From contig NZ_MVID01000001.1 of assembly GCF_002086815.1 (NCBI RefSeq), positions 310,001-374,000 on the forward strand: a stretch of DNA of 64,000 bases, given 5' to 3'. The position numbers and the translations under genes were made by a program. Shown piece by piece: positions 33,082-41,359 of the stretch (positions are counted from its first letter, which is position 1; each line of letters begins with the position of its first letter). The notes under the pieces were generated by a model. The model made no database searches. It was given only the letters and a program-made list of their open reading frames with translations, and was not told where the DNA came from. Source of the stretch: Mycolicibacterium parafortuitum (lineage in GTDB: Bacteria; Actinomycetota; Actinomycetes; Mycobacteriales; Mycobacteriaceae).

Positions 33082-33203
33082 GACCCGGACAGCCTGGAAT
33101 TACCGGAATTTTCAGTGCCCTCCGGGGCGCTGATACATAGCGACCAGAACAATCTCAGCAGTTGCCAGCCACCCCGTCTTCTCGATTAGGAGCCGTACCG
33201 CAG

Positions 33204-33458
33204 ATGACTCAGCCCGCAACCGTCACCGTGTACACCAAGCCGGCCTGCGTGCAGTGCAACGCGACCTACAAGGCCCTCGACAAGGCGGGCGTCGCCTACG
33301 ACGTCATCGACATCAGCGTCGACGACGAGGCCCGCGACTACGTGATGGCGCTCGGTTACCTGCAGGCCCCGGTCGTCGTGGTCGGCAACGAGCACTGGTC
33401 GGGCTTCCGCCCCGACCGCATCAAGGCGCTGGCCGGCGCGGTCACCGCCACCGCGTAG
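33204..33458 (+). CDS. nrdH: Glutaredoxin-like NrdH
   Basis: An 84-residue NrdH-redoxin, the electron donor for the class Ib ribonucleotide reductase NrdEF. The redox motif is C-V-Q-C in [19 protein letters not shown], and the [12 protein letters not shown] end is the NrdH signature. The ATG at 33204 follows an AGGAG sequence about 14 bases upstream; an in-frame extension to 33162 has no support. It is the first gene of nrdHIE and is read by thioredoxin reductase rather than glutathione. Confidence 0.96.
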   Translation: MTQPATVTVYTKPACVQCNATYKALDKAGVAYDVIDISVDDEARDYVMALGYLQAPVVVVGNEHWSGFRPDRIKALAGAVTATA

Positions 33459-33538
33459 GCCCCGGCTTATTCGGCCGCTGGCGGCCGGACGGCCTTTCAG
33501 CCACTGCTGAGCAACAACGATTCGTGGGAGGAGTAACC

Positions 33539-33985
33539 GTGGGCAATATCGTCTACTTCTCCAGCGTCTCGGAGAACACGCACCGATTCGTCCAGAAGCT
33601 GGAACTGCCCGCCATCCGGATCCCGCTGAAGGACCGGATCCGGGTGGACGAGCCCTACGTGCTCGTCCTTCCGACGTACGGCGGCGGGCATGCCAACGGT
33701 CCCGATCCCGATCGCGGGGGCTACGTCCCCAAGCAGGTGATCGCGTTCCTCAACGATGAACACAACCGGTCGTTGATCCGCGGCGTCATCGCCGCGGGCA
33801 ACACCAACTTCGGCGCCGAGTTCGGCTACGCGGGGGTGGTGGTGTCGCGCAAGTGCGGCGTCCCCTTCCTCTACAGGTTTGAACTCATGGGAACAACGGA
33901 CGACGTCTTCGCCGTCCGAGCAGGATTACAAGACTTCTGGAAGGACCAGTCGTGCCCCCAACCGTCACAGCTGCAGAACCTGTAA
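33539..33985 (+). CDS. nrdI: NrdI flavodoxin, activator of NrdF
   Basis: A 148-residue flavodoxin-like protein that delivers superoxide-type oxidant to assemble the dimanganese-tyrosyl cofactor of NrdF. The family motif [16 protein letters not shown] and LPTYGGG are present, and the [13 protein letters not shown] segment is typical. The GTG at 33539 follows GGAGGAG. The gene overlaps nrdE by 34 bases in another frame, which implies translational coupling. A short GC-rich hairpin (33472-33487) lies between nrdH and nrdI. Confidence 0.96.
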   Translation: MGNIVYFSSVSENTHRFVQKLELPAIRIPLKDRIRVDEPYVLVLPTYGGGHANGPDPDRGGYVPKQVIAFLNDEHNRSLIRGVIAAGNTNFGAEFGYAGVVVSRKCGVPFLYRFELMGTTDDVFAVRAGLQDFWKDQSCPQPSQLQNL

Positions 33986-36120
33986 CCACCGGCGCGCACG
34001 CGCTTCCGGGGGAGATGGACTACCACGCCCTGAACGCGATGCTGAATCTGTATGACGCAGACGGCAAGATTCAGTTCGAGAAGGACGTGCAGGCGGCGCG
34101 GGAGTACTTCCTGCAGCACGTCAACCAGAACACGGTCTTCTTCCACAGCCAGGACGAGAAGCTCGACTACCTGATCGAGAAGAACTACTACGAGCGCGAG
34201 GTGCTCGACCAGTACTCGCGCAACTTCGTCAAGGAACTGCTGGACCGCGCGTATGCGAAGAAGTTCCGGTTCCCGACGTTCGTCGGCGCGTTCAAGTACT
34301 ACACCTCCTACACGCTGAAGACCTTCGACGGGAAGCGCTACCTGGAGCGCTTCGAGGACCGCGTCGTGATGGTCGCGCTGACGCTGGCCGCCGGTGACAC
34401 CACGCTCGCCGAGCAGCTGGTCGACGAGATCATGGACGGCCGGTTCCAGCCGGCCACCCCGACCTTCCTCAACTCGGGCAAGAAGCAGCGCGGCGAGCCG
34501 GTCAGCTGCTTCCTGCTGCGCATCGAGGACAACATGGAGTCCATCGGCCGGTCCATCAACTCGGCGCTGCAGCTGTCCAAGCGTGGCGGCGGAGTCGCGT
34601 TGCTGCTGACCAACATCCGTGAGCACGGCGCGCCGATCAAGAACATCGAGAACCAGAGCTCGGGCGTCATCCCGATCATGAAGCTGCTGGAGGACTCGTT
34701 CTCCTACGCCAACCAGCTCGGTGCCCGCCAGGGTGCCGGTGCGGTGTACCTGCACGCGCATCATCCCGACATCTACCGGTTCCTCGACACCAAGCGTGAG
34801 AACGCCGACGAGAAGATCCGCATCAAGACGCTGAGCCTGGGCGTGGTGATCCCGGACATCACCTTCGAGCTGGCGAAGAAGAACGAGGACATGTACCTGT
34901 TCTCGCCGTACGACGTCGAGCGCGTGTACGGGGTGCCGTTCGCCGACATCTCGGTCACCGAGAAGTACTACGAGATGGTCGACGACGCGCGGATCCGCAA
35001 GACGAAGATCAAGGCGCGCGAGTTCTTCCAGACGCTGGCCGAGCTGCAGTTCGAGTCGGGCTACCCGTACATCATGTACGAGGACACGGTGAACCGGGCT
35101 AATCCTATTGATGGCAAGATCACCCACTCGAACCTGTGCTCGGAGATCCTGCAGGTCTCCACGCCGTCGGAGTTCAACGAGGACCTGTCCTACAAGAAGG
35201 TCGGCAAGGACATCTCCTGCAACCTCGGCTCGCTGAACATCGCCAAGGCGATGGACTCGCCGGACTTCGCGCAGACCATCGAGGTCGCGATCCGGGCGCT
35301 GACCGCGGTGAGCGATCAGACCCACATCTGGTCGGTGCCGTCCATCGAGCAGGGCAACAACGATTCGCACGCGATCGGCCTCGGCCAGATGAACCTGCAC
35401 GGCTACCTCGCCCGGGAGCGGATCTTCTACGGCTCCGACGAGGGTGTCGACTTCACCAACATCTACTTCTACTGCGTGGTCTACCACGCGCTGCGCGCGT
35501 CGAATCGCATTGCGATCGAACGCGGTAGGGCGTTCGGCGGGTTCGAGAAGTCGAAGTACGCCTCGGGCGAGTTCTTCGACAAGTACACCGAGCAGGTGTG
35601 GGAGCCCAAGACCGACAAGGTGCGTCAGCTGTTCGCCGATGCCGACATCCGCATCCCGACCCAGGAGGACTGGAAGCGGTTGAAGGAGTCGGTGCAGAAG
35701 CACGGCATCTACAACCAGAACCTGCAGGCCGTGCCGCCGACGGGCTCGATCTCCTACATCAACCACTCGACCAGCTCGATCCACCCGATCGCCAGCAAGG
35801 TCGAGATCCGCAAGGAAGGCAAGATCGGGCGCGTCTACTACCCGGCGCCCTACATGACCAACGAGAACCTGGAGTACTACCAGGACGCCTACGAGATCGG
35901 CTACGAGAAGGTCATCGACACCTACGCCGCGGCCACCCAGCACGTGGACCAGGGTCTGAGCCTGACGCTGTTCTTCAAGGACACCGCGACCACCCGCGAT
36001 GTGAACAAGGCGCAGATCTACGCCTGGCGCAAGGGAATCAAGACGCTGTACTACATCCGGCTGCGCCAGATGGCGCTGGAGGGCACCGAGGTCGAGGGCT
36101 GCGTCAGCTGCATGCTGTAG
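33952..36120 (+). CDS. nrdE: Class Ib ribonucleotide reductase alpha subunit NrdE
   Basis: A 722-residue catalytic subunit that reduces ribonucleoside diphosphates. The active-site thiols are visible: an early [14 protein letters not shown], the radical cysteine C396 in THSNLCSEI, and the C-terminal redox pair CVSCML. It lacks the N-terminal ATP-cone of NrdA, as expected for class Ib. The GTG start at 33952 overlaps nrdI by 34 bases. Codons 383-387 (GCT AAT CCT ATT GAT), just before the radical loop, all end in T and stand out in this GC-rich gene. A strong terminator follows. Confidence 0.97.
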   Translation: MPPTVTAAEPVTTGAHALPGEMDYHALNAMLNLYDADGKIQFEKDVQAAREYFLQHVNQNTVFFHSQDEKLDYLIEKNYYEREVLDQYSRNFVKELLDRAYAKKFRFPTFVGAFKYYTSYTLKTFDGKRYLERFEDRVVMVALTLAAGDTTLAEQLVDEIMDGRFQPATPTFLNSGKKQRGEPVSCFLLRIEDNMESIGRSINSALQLSKRGGGVALLLTNIREHGAPIKNIENQSSGVIPIMKLLEDSFSYANQLGARQGAGAVYLHAHHPDIYRFLDTKRENADEKIRIKTLSLGVVIPDITFELAKKNEDMYLFSPYDVERVYGVPFADISVTEKYYEMVDDARIRKTKIKAREFFQTLAELQFESGYPYIMYEDTVNRANPIDGKITHSNLCSEILQVSTPSEFNEDLSYKKVGKDISCNLGSLNIAKAMDSPDFAQTIEVAIRALTAVSDQTHIWSVPSIEQGNNDSHAIGLGQMNLHGYLARERIFYGSDEGVDFTNIYFYCVVYHALRASNRIAIERGRAFGGFEKSKYASGEFFDKYTEQVWEPKTDKVRQLFADADIRIPTQEDWKRLKESVQKHGIYNQNLQAVPPTGSISYINHSTSSIHPIASKVEIRKEGKIGRVYYPAPYMTNENLEYYQDAYEIGYEKVIDTYAAATQHVDQGLSLTLFFKDTATTRDVNKAQIYAWRKGIKTLYYIRLRQMALEGTEVEGCVSCML

Positions 36121-36134
36121 CGCCGAGAGACGTT

Positions 36135-36172
36135 GCAGGCCAGGGAGATTACTCCCTGGCCTGCTTCTTGTT
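36135..36172 (+). terminator. Intrinsic terminator of nrdHIE
   Basis: GCAGGCCAGGGAG (36135-36147) pairs perfectly over 13 bp with 36152-36164 around the tetraloop ATTA. TTCTTGTT follows. It lies 14 bases after the nrdE stop and separates nrdHIE from nrdF2, 11 kb away. Confidence 0.9.
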
Positions 36173-36310
36173 CGGGCCGTTCGACCGCGGCGCCGGCGGT
36201 AGGGGGTGCGGCAATGGTGATCAGTGATTTCGTCTGCGGCGCAAGGGGTATCGCTGGTGGCGCTACAATTTCGCTCCGTACAGGCATCGGGTGACTGGAA
36301 GGTAGGCGAC

Positions 36311-36550
36311 GTGGCGCGCAGGTCCTGGAAACAGCTTTCCCCGGCGGGTAAGGCAGCTGTCATCGTCCTCGCGGTTCTCGATGCGGGCTTGCGGGCCGTC
36401 GCATTGCGGGACCTTTCCCGGCGAGACGGCGCCGACGTCAACGGTCCGCGATGGCTGTGGAAGGCGGCGTTGGGGGTGGTGACGTCGTCGGGTGTCCTGC
36501 CGGTGGCGTACCTGCTGTGGGGCCGCAGGACCGGGGTCGACGGCCGTTGA
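36311..36550 (+). CDS. Small membrane protein with PLDc_N-like domain
   Basis: A 79-residue protein with two membrane segments (about 15-33 and 53-71) and the ending VLPVAYLLWGRR, typical of the small PLD-nuclease N-terminal-like membrane domain found alone in many actinobacteria. The GTG at 36311 has AAGGTAGG upstream; an earlier in-frame start at 36224 lacks a ribosome site. The function of the stand-alone domain is unknown. It converges on the DUF5997 gene across a strong palindrome. Confidence 0.72.
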   Translation: MARRSWKQLSPAGKAAVIVLAVLDAGLRAVALRDLSRRDGADVNGPRWLWKAALGVVTSSGVLPVAYLLWGRRTGVDGR

Positions 36551-36595
36551 GGTCGTGCTGATCACCGCCCTGGTGTTCGGCATCCGGAGCGGCCG

Positions 36596-36653
36596 CAAGT
36601 GTGGGGGTTATGCACGCTAATCCACGATTACGCGTGCACAACCCCCACAGTTG
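36596..36653. repeat. Very strong palindrome between convergent genes
   Basis: TGTGGGGGTTATGCACGC (36600-36617) pairs with 36632-36649 with a single mismatch, and TAATC/GATTA continues the stem to a 3-base CAC loop, with one bulge. Flanking CAA/TTG extend it. With about 23 pairs it could stop transcription in both directions, although it has no T-tract. A palindromic repeat family member is the alternative. Confidence 0.75.
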
Positions 36654-36668
36654 TACGCGTGAGCGGGC

Positions 36669-37052
36669 TCAGTCCCCGGCCTGGTCGGCGCGCGCTGACT
36701 TCAGCCGGCGCTCCTCGCGCAGCACCTCCTGGTAGCTCTCGCGCTCGGCGACCAGCCAGTCCGGTTTCTCCTCCAGTAGCCGGTTGATCTCCTCGGTGGT
36801 CAGCGCGGTCTCGACCCCACCGCGCTTGAGGCCTCCGATCGAGATTCCGAGCTTCGCGGCGACGAGGTTCTTCGGGTGCGGGCCGTTCTTGCGCAGATCC
36901 TTGAGCCACTGCGGCGGATCTTCCTGCAGCGCGGCGAGTTCGGCGCGGGTGATCGGGTTCTGCTGAAACTCCTGCGGCGTCGCCGGCAAGTACACGTCCA
37001 GCTTCTTCGCCGCGGTGGCGGGTTTCATGGACTGCGCGTTCGGCCTGCTCAT
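36669..37052 (-). CDS. DUF5997 family protein
   Basis: A 127-residue hydrophilic protein. The sequence KPATAAKKLDVYLPATPQEFQQNPITRAEL followed by LQEDPPQWLKDLRKNGPHPKNLVAAKLGIS is characteristic of the actinobacterial DUF5997 family. No membrane segments or catalytic motifs are visible. The KNLVAAKLGISIGGLKR segment could be a helix-turn-helix. It is divergent from a LysR-ligand-domain protein with only 28 bp between the starts. The function is not known. Confidence 0.85.
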   Translation of the reverse strand: MSRPNAQSMKPATAAKKLDVYLPATPQEFQQNPITRAELAALQEDPPQWLKDLRKNGPHPKNLVAAKLGISIGGLKRGGVETALTTEEINRLLEEKPDWLVAERESYQEVLREERRLKSARADQAGD

Positions 37053-37080
37053 GGCCTGAGCTTATCGGTAGCCTGAGGCC

Positions 37081-37785
37081 GTGACGCCCTCGCTGACCCT
37101 CGGGTACGTCCCCGGCGGAACACCCGCGAAGTGGGCCCGTATCTGGGAGCAACGCCACCGCGACGCCGAGCTGACGCTGATTCCGGTCGCCGCGGCCGAT
37201 GCCACCACCGCGGTGCGTGACGGCGACGTCGACCTCGCGCTGATCCGGTTGCCGGCCGACACGAGCGGGTTGGCCGTCATCCCGCTCTACGACGAGACCA
37301 CCGTGGCCGTGGTGCCGACCGATCACCTGCTGAGCGCCGCCGACGAGCTCGGCGCCGCCGACCTCGACGGTCAGCCCGTGCTGATCCCAGCCGACAACGT
37401 CGTCGTCTGGCCCGACGCTCCCGGCCTCCCTGTCGAGCACCGCCCCGAAACCACCGCCGCCGCAATCGAACTCGTAGCGGCCGGGGTCGGCGTCCTGATC
37501 GTCCCGCAGTCGCTGGCACGTCTGCACCACCGCAAGGACCTGACCTACCGCCCGATCTCCGACGCGCCCGCCTGCCCGGTGGCGCTCGCCGTCCCCGCCG
37601 GGCAGCAGCCGCCGCTGATCGAGGAGTTCATCGGCATCGTGCGCGGCCGTAAACCCGGCTCGTCGCGCGGCCACAGTGAGCCCGCGCCGAAGCGCACCGC
37701 GCGGGAGAAAACCCTCGCCAAACAGGCCGCCCGCGCCGCCGCGGGCAAGGTCGCCCGGAAGCCGGGCCGTCCCAAGCGCCGCTGA
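37081..37785 (+). CDS. LysR-type substrate-binding-domain protein without HTH, basic tail
   Basis: A 234-residue protein. Residues 1-190 resemble only the periplasmic-binding-like effector domain of LysR regulators (LTLGYVPGGTPAKW, DVDLALIRLP, GVGVLIVPQSLARL). The N-terminal winged helix is missing and the frame starts at the domain edge, so this is not a truncated call. Residues 200-234 form a Lys/Arg/Ala-rich tail ending in KPGRPKRR, which looks like an AT-hook. The neighbour DUF5997 gene is divergent at 28 bp. The pair may be a two-part regulator, with DNA contact by the tail or by the DUF5997 protein. Confidence 0.8.
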   Translation: MTPSLTLGYVPGGTPAKWARIWEQRHRDAELTLIPVAAADATTAVRDGDVDLALIRLPADTSGLAVIPLYDETTVAVVPTDHLLSAADELGAADLDGQPVLIPADNVVVWPDAPGLPVEHRPETTAAAIELVAAGVGVLIVPQSLARLHHRKDLTYRPISDAPACPVALAVPAGQQPPLIEEFIGIVRGRKPGSSRGHSEPAPKRTAREKTLAKQAARAAAGKVARKPGRPKRR

Positions 37786-37791
37786 CCCCCG

Positions 37792-37830
37792 AAAGGTAAG
37801 GCTTGCCATTTCAAGGTAAGCCTTGCCTAT
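37792..37830 (+). promoter_or_regulatory. Two tandem IdeR/DtxR-like iron boxes
   Basis: Box 1 (37792-37810) and box 2 (37812-37830) each resemble the IdeR consensus TTAGGTTAGGCTAACCTAA. Box 2 contains the palindrome AGGTAAGCCTTGCCT around position 37821. The centres are 20 bases apart. The boxes lie 57 bases upstream of the secreted-protein gene at 37887. Iron-dependent repression of the following operon is predicted. Matches are imperfect (about 11-12 of 19). Confidence 0.6.
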
Positions 37831-37886
37831 TCTCCCAGAAGCTCCTACATTTACCGGAAAGTTTTCCTGTTAATTAGGAGCGATCG

Positions 37887-38381
37887 ATGATGCGATGGAG
37901 TCGCGGTGCGGCGGCCACGGGGCTCGCGGCGGCGATGACGCTGCTGGGTCTGGCGCCGAATGCCGCGGCCGACCCGGAGCTGCCTGCCGACCCGCTGAAC
38001 GTCGACAACTTCGCCATCACCTCCGAGGTGCCGACCCTGGCCGAGCTCGACGCCCAGATCCGGCTGCTGGTTGCCACCCCGGCCCCGGACTGGGTCAAGG
38101 CCGATCAGCTCGAGGGCGGCTCACGGGCGGTCGTGGTGCCGAAGATGATCTACCGCGTCGGGTTCTTCCGGCCGCCGAAAGGCTCCAGTGTGGTGACCGG
38201 ACCCGAGACCCACGAGCCCGACCGGCACACCGCCGTGATCAACGCCAGCCGGCAAGGTTCTCCGACGGTCCAGGTGGTCGCCGAATGGCGCCGTATCGAC
38301 GGGCGATGGAAACTGGCCAGCAAGTCGCTGTGCAACGGCATCAAGACGATCGGCCTGCCGATCCCGTGCAACTTCGAATGA
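37887..38381 (+). CDS. Secreted MTB12/CFP-2-like protein
   Basis: A 164-residue exported protein. It has a signal peptide with a hydrophobic core at about 10-25 and likely cleavage after NAAA before DPELPADP. The mature part resembles the low-molecular-weight antigen MTB12 domain: TLAELDAQIRLLVATP then a D-Q-L-E-G-G segment, and a late WRRIDGRWKLASKSLCNGI. Two cysteines near the end may form a disulfide. AGGAG lies before the ATG. It leads an operon behind two IdeR-like boxes and overlaps the ABC ATPase gene by 4 bases. A role in iron or heme handling is inferred from the boxes only. Confidence 0.75.
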   Translation: MMRWSRGAAATGLAAAMTLLGLAPNAAADPELPADPLNVDNFAITSEVPTLAELDAQIRLLVATPAPDWVKADQLEGGSRAVVVPKMIYRVGFFRPPKGSSVVTGPETHEPDRHTAVINASRQGSPTVQVVAEWRRIDGRWKLASKSLCNGIKTIGLPIPCNFE

Positions 38382-39079
38382 TCGAAACCCACGGTCTGGC
38401 AAAGTCTTTCGGCGGTAATCGGGCACTCGACGACATCACGGTCACCATCCCTGCCGGCGCGGTGACCGCGCTGCTCGGTCTCAACGGTGCGGGCAAGACC
38501 ACGCTGCTTCGCCTGATCGCCGGGCTGGACCGGCCCGATACCGGTCGCGTCACGGTCGATGGCCGGACACCGTTCGGTGACCCGCATCTGGTCGGCGTGC
38601 ACCTCGGGCCCGGCGCTCTGAACCCGCGCCACACCGTGACCCGTCACCTGCGCTGGTTGGCCGCACTGGCCGGCGTCGACGCCGTCAGGGTCGACGAGGT
38701 GCTCGACGAGGCGGCGCTGGCGTCGCGGCGCCGGGAACGCATCGGCGCGCTCTCGCTCGGGGCGCGCCAGCGCGTCGCGATCGCCGGCGCGCTGCTGTGC
38801 CGGCCGCGGGCGCTGCTGTTCGACGAACCGCTCAACGGTCTCGACGTGCCGGGCATCGTGTGGTTCCGGGACCTCTTGCGCCGCCTGGCCGACACCGGCT
38901 GCGCCGTCGTCGTGGCCACCCATCTGCTCTCCGAGGCCGTGCTGTCCGCCGACCGGGTGCTGATGGTGCAGGCGGGCCGCGTACACGTCGACGGCGCCCT
39001 CGCCGACGTGGTGCCCGCCGGTGCGCAACCGCGCGACTGGCTGGAGTCCACCCTGCTCGATTGTGTGGCGTGCGCATGA
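38378..39079 (+). CDS. ABC transporter ATP-binding protein
   Basis: A 233-residue ATPase of the CcmA/drug-export type. Walker A is GLNGAGKTT, the signature is LSLGARQR, Walker B is ALLFDEPLNGLD, and the switch histidine is in ATHLLSEA. The ATG at 38378 overlaps the upstream stop by 4 bases, and the next gene overlaps again. With the permease it forms a simple exporter or membrane-remodelling ABC system. The start codon of the larger open frame upstream is rejected because it overlaps the secreted-protein gene. Confidence 0.9.
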   Translation: MIETHGLAKSFGGNRALDDITVTIPAGAVTALLGLNGAGKTTLLRLIAGLDRPDTGRVTVDGRTPFGDPHLVGVHLGPGALNPRHTVTRHLRWLAALAGVDAVRVDEVLDEAALASRRRERIGALSLGARQRVAIAGALLCRPRALLFDEPLNGLDVPGIVWFRDLLRRLADTGCAVVVATHLLSEAVLSADRVLMVQAGRVHVDGALADVVPAGAQPRDWLESTLLDCVACA

Positions 39080-39858
39080 GCGCCGCGCTGGTGACCCGCA
39101 GCGTGCGCGCCGAGATGGTGCGCACCGCCGGCCGAAGCCGGCTGTGGACCGTCCTGGTGCCCGCCGCCGTCGCGGTGCCGGTGCTGATCACGTTCGCGAT
39201 CGCCGCGGCCGCCGAGGCGTTCGCGCGTATCCCCGGTCAGATCTCCGTACTGCAGGTGCCGACGTCGAACGCGGCCTACTGGGTCATCACCATCACCACC
39301 GTCGTGGTCGCGATCGCCGCGTCCGACGGGCAGGCCAGCGAGAGCCGTTACCGCGCAGGCGAATACGTTCGGCTGGCGATGCGCAGGCAGTGGCCCGCGC
39401 TGCTCGGGCGCTGGGTGTTCTACGGATCGCTCGGCGCGGTGGTCGCCGTGGTCGCGCTGCTCGCCGTGCTGATCCTGCTGCCGGTGCTCTCGCCGCACGT
39501 GTACGGATCGGTGTCGGCCACCGACCCGGTCGCGCTGCGCCTGCTGTGGACCGTGCCGCTGCTGAGCTTCTTCGCCGCAGGCGCAGGAGTCGGGATCGGC
39601 GCGCTGATCCCATCCCCGCTCGGCGCCGCCGCGGTGATCCTGTTGTGGGTCTACGCCTTCGAGTCCGCGGCGGGCTACCTGCCGAGCGGCGCGTTCCTGC
39701 AGCGCTTCATGCCCGTTCTCAATGGCGTTTTCGCCACCGGCCAGGACGCCGTGCTGACACCTCCGTGGGGTCAGAACGTCGCCCTGCTCTATGTGTGTTC
39801 CCTGTTCACGGCGATATTCCTGGTCGCCACCGTCGAAAGGACTGTCCGCCATGGCTGA
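39076..39858 (+). CDS. ABC transporter permease
   Basis: A 260-residue membrane protein with about six hydrophobic segments (near 24-45, 68-83, 115-140, 155-180, 190-210 and 235-255), arranged like ABC-2-type export permeases. It has no recognisable substrate motif. The ATG overlaps the ATPase stop by 4 bases, so the two proteins surely work together. It precedes a methyltransferase gene that overlaps by 8 bases. Export of a small lipid or peptide, or assembly of the secreted MTB12-like protein, are both open possibilities. Confidence 0.85.
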   Translation: MSAALVTRSVRAEMVRTAGRSRLWTVLVPAAVAVPVLITFAIAAAAEAFARIPGQISVLQVPTSNAAYWVITITTVVVAIAASDGQASESRYRAGEYVRLAMRRQWPALLGRWVFYGSLGAVVAVVALLAVLILLPVLSPHVYGSVSATDPVALRLLWTVPLLSFFAAGAGVGIGALIPSPLGAAAVILLWVYAFESAAGYLPSGAFLQRFMPVLNGVFATGQDAVLTPPWGQNVALLYVCSLFTAIFLVATVERTVRHG

Positions 39859-40651
39859 TGCACCACTTCCGCTCGCCGAGCGATCCGATGCCGACCTGCC
39901 CGGCCACTGGCTGCTCGCTCGCCTCGGCAAGCGCGTGCTGCGCCCGGGGGGTCTGGAGCTGACCAGCCGCCTGCTGTCGGCCGCCCGTATCGACGGTGCC
40001 GACGTCGTCGAGCTCGGCCCCGGGCTGGGCCGCACCGCGACCGACATCATCGCCAAGAAGCCGCGCTCCTACGTCGGGGTGGACGACACCGCCGCCGCGA
40101 CCGAGAACGTCCGCGCCATCGTCGCACCGGTCAACGGTTCGGTCGTGGTCGCCGACGCCGCCGCGACGGGTCTGCCCGATGACAGCGCCGACGTGGTGGT
40201 CGGCGAGGCGATGCTGACGATGCAGGGCGACAAGGCCAAACGCGCCATCATCGAGGAGGCGTTCCGGGTGCTGCGTCCCGGCGGCCGCTACGCGATCCAC
40301 GAGCTCGGCCTTGAGCCCGAGACGCTGTCGCAGGACATCAAGGACGACATCCGCCGCGACATGTCCCGGGCGATCAAGGTCAACGCACGTCCGCTGACCA
40401 CGGCGGAGTGGAAGCAGCTGCTCATCGACGCCGGCTTCGAGATCGAGACCGTCGACCGCGCCCCGATGGCCCTGCTCAACCCGGCGCGGGTGCTGGCCGA
40501 CGAGGGACTGCTCGGCGCCCTGCGCATCGTCGGCAACCTGATCCGCAGGCCCGCGGCGCGGCGCCGGGTCCTCGGGATGCGCAGCACATTTCAGCGGTAC
40601 CGGCGCTCACTCACCGCGGTCGCGGTCGTCGGCGTCGTCCCGGGGCAATGA
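39851..40651 (+). CDS. Class I SAM-dependent methyltransferase
   Basis: A 266-residue methyltransferase. Motif I is VVELGPGLGRTATDI, the acidic loop is SYVGVDDTA, and the DDSADVVVGEAML region with VLRPGGRYAIHELG matches the ubiquinone/menaquinone-biosynthesis-like Methyltransf_11 fold. It overlaps the permease gene by 8 bases, so it belongs to the same operon. The substrate is unknown. A longer start at 39791 is rejected because it would overlap the permease extensively. Confidence 0.85.
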   Translation: MADAPLPLAERSDADLPGHWLLARLGKRVLRPGGLELTSRLLSAARIDGADVVELGPGLGRTATDIIAKKPRSYVGVDDTAAATENVRAIVAPVNGSVVVADAAATGLPDDSADVVVGEAMLTMQGDKAKRAIIEEAFRVLRPGGRYAIHELGLEPETLSQDIKDDIRRDMSRAIKVNARPLTTAEWKQLLIDAGFEIETVDRAPMALLNPARVLADEGLLGALRIVGNLIRRPAARRRVLGMRSTFQRYRRSLTAVAVVGVVPGQ

Positions 40652-40663
40652 CACACTGATCTC

Positions 40664-41335
40664 ATGCCAGAGCAACGCCACGACGCGACGGCGGATCGCG
40701 GGGTGGGCCGACAGCGCGAGAAGGTGCTGGGTCTGCTGCGCGAGTCGCGGCGTCCGGTGGACGCGCAGGGCATCGCCGACTCGCTCAACATCCACGTGAC
40801 CACCGCGCGGTTCCACCTGTCCGCGCTGGAGTCGCAGGGATATGTGCGACGGGGCAGCAGTCCGCGCGGGGCCCGGGCGGGCCGGCCCAAGCTCACCTAC
40901 GAGCTCGCGCCGCGACTGGACTACGCCGACATCGTGGCGTTGTTCGCCGCCCATCTGGGCGGCACCGTCGAGGAACGCGAATCACGGGCACGCCGCATCG
41001 GTGCCGACCTCGCGCACCGCGTCAGGCTCGCCCGCCCGCGCGACGAGACGACCATCGCCGACCTGGTGGTGGCCACGTTGGGCGAGTTGGGTTTCCAGGT
41101 GCGCTCGGTGCTGTCGTCGTTCGGGGAGACGACCGTGCAGCTGTGCACGTGCCCGCTCGCCGAAGTCGCCAAGACCGCGCCCGAAGTGGTCCGTGGCATT
41201 CAACAGGGTCTGATCCAGGAAGTGATCGACCTCAACACGGCGACGATCGGCGGGAGCTACCGCGTCGCGGTGACGCCGGATCCGCACGGCGGTTCCTGCG
41301 AAGTGGGCCTGCTTCTTCGGCCGGCCCGAGACTGA
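40664..41335 (+). CDS. Winged-helix transcriptional regulator with C-terminal Cys cluster
   Basis: A 223-residue ArsR/SufR-type regulator. The winged helix is KVLGLLRESRRPVDAQGIADSLNIHVTTARFHLSALESQGYV. The C-terminal half carries C-x-C in VQLCTCPLAEVAKTAP and a third cysteine in GGSCEVGLLL, a pattern that could bind an Fe-S cluster or metal as in SufR. It follows the methyltransferase by 12 bases and is probably part of the same iron-box operon. Metal or redox control of the operon is inferred. Confidence 0.78.
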   Translation: MPEQRHDATADRGVGRQREKVLGLLRESRRPVDAQGIADSLNIHVTTARFHLSALESQGYVRRGSSPRGARAGRPKLTYELAPRLDYADIVALFAAHLGGTVEERESRARRIGADLAHRVRLARPRDETTIADLVVATLGELGFQVRSVLSSFGETTVQLCTCPLAEVAKTAPEVVRGIQQGLIQEVIDLNTATIGGSYRVAVTPDPHGGSCEVGLLLRPARD

Positions 41336-41359
41336 AGATTGATCGGAAAGGAAGACATC

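Larger units (their letters stand above)
32623..33203. other. 581-bp gene-free region upstream of nrdH
   Basis: I find no convincing protein gene on either strand. Short open frames on the plus strand lack start signals and family resemblance. The stretch holds a hairpin just after the reductase gene (32627-32655), a large branched hairpin with a T-run (32708-32775), and a 10-base direct repeat CGACACGCCG at 32869 and 32888. The AT-richer nrd promoter with its NrdR box (32980-32995) follows, then about 200 bases of structured nrdH leader. Confidence 0.7.

Noticed and set aside
33002..33203. A cobalamin or other known riboswitch in the nrdH leader.
   Set aside because: I see stems but none of the conserved core boxes. 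The NrdR box upstream already explains regulation.
33871..36441. An 856-codon open frame on the minus strand opposite nrdE.
   Set aside because: It is the mirror of a well-conserved gene. High GC at third positions of nrdE suppresses stops on the opposite strand. It shows no domain or ribosome site.
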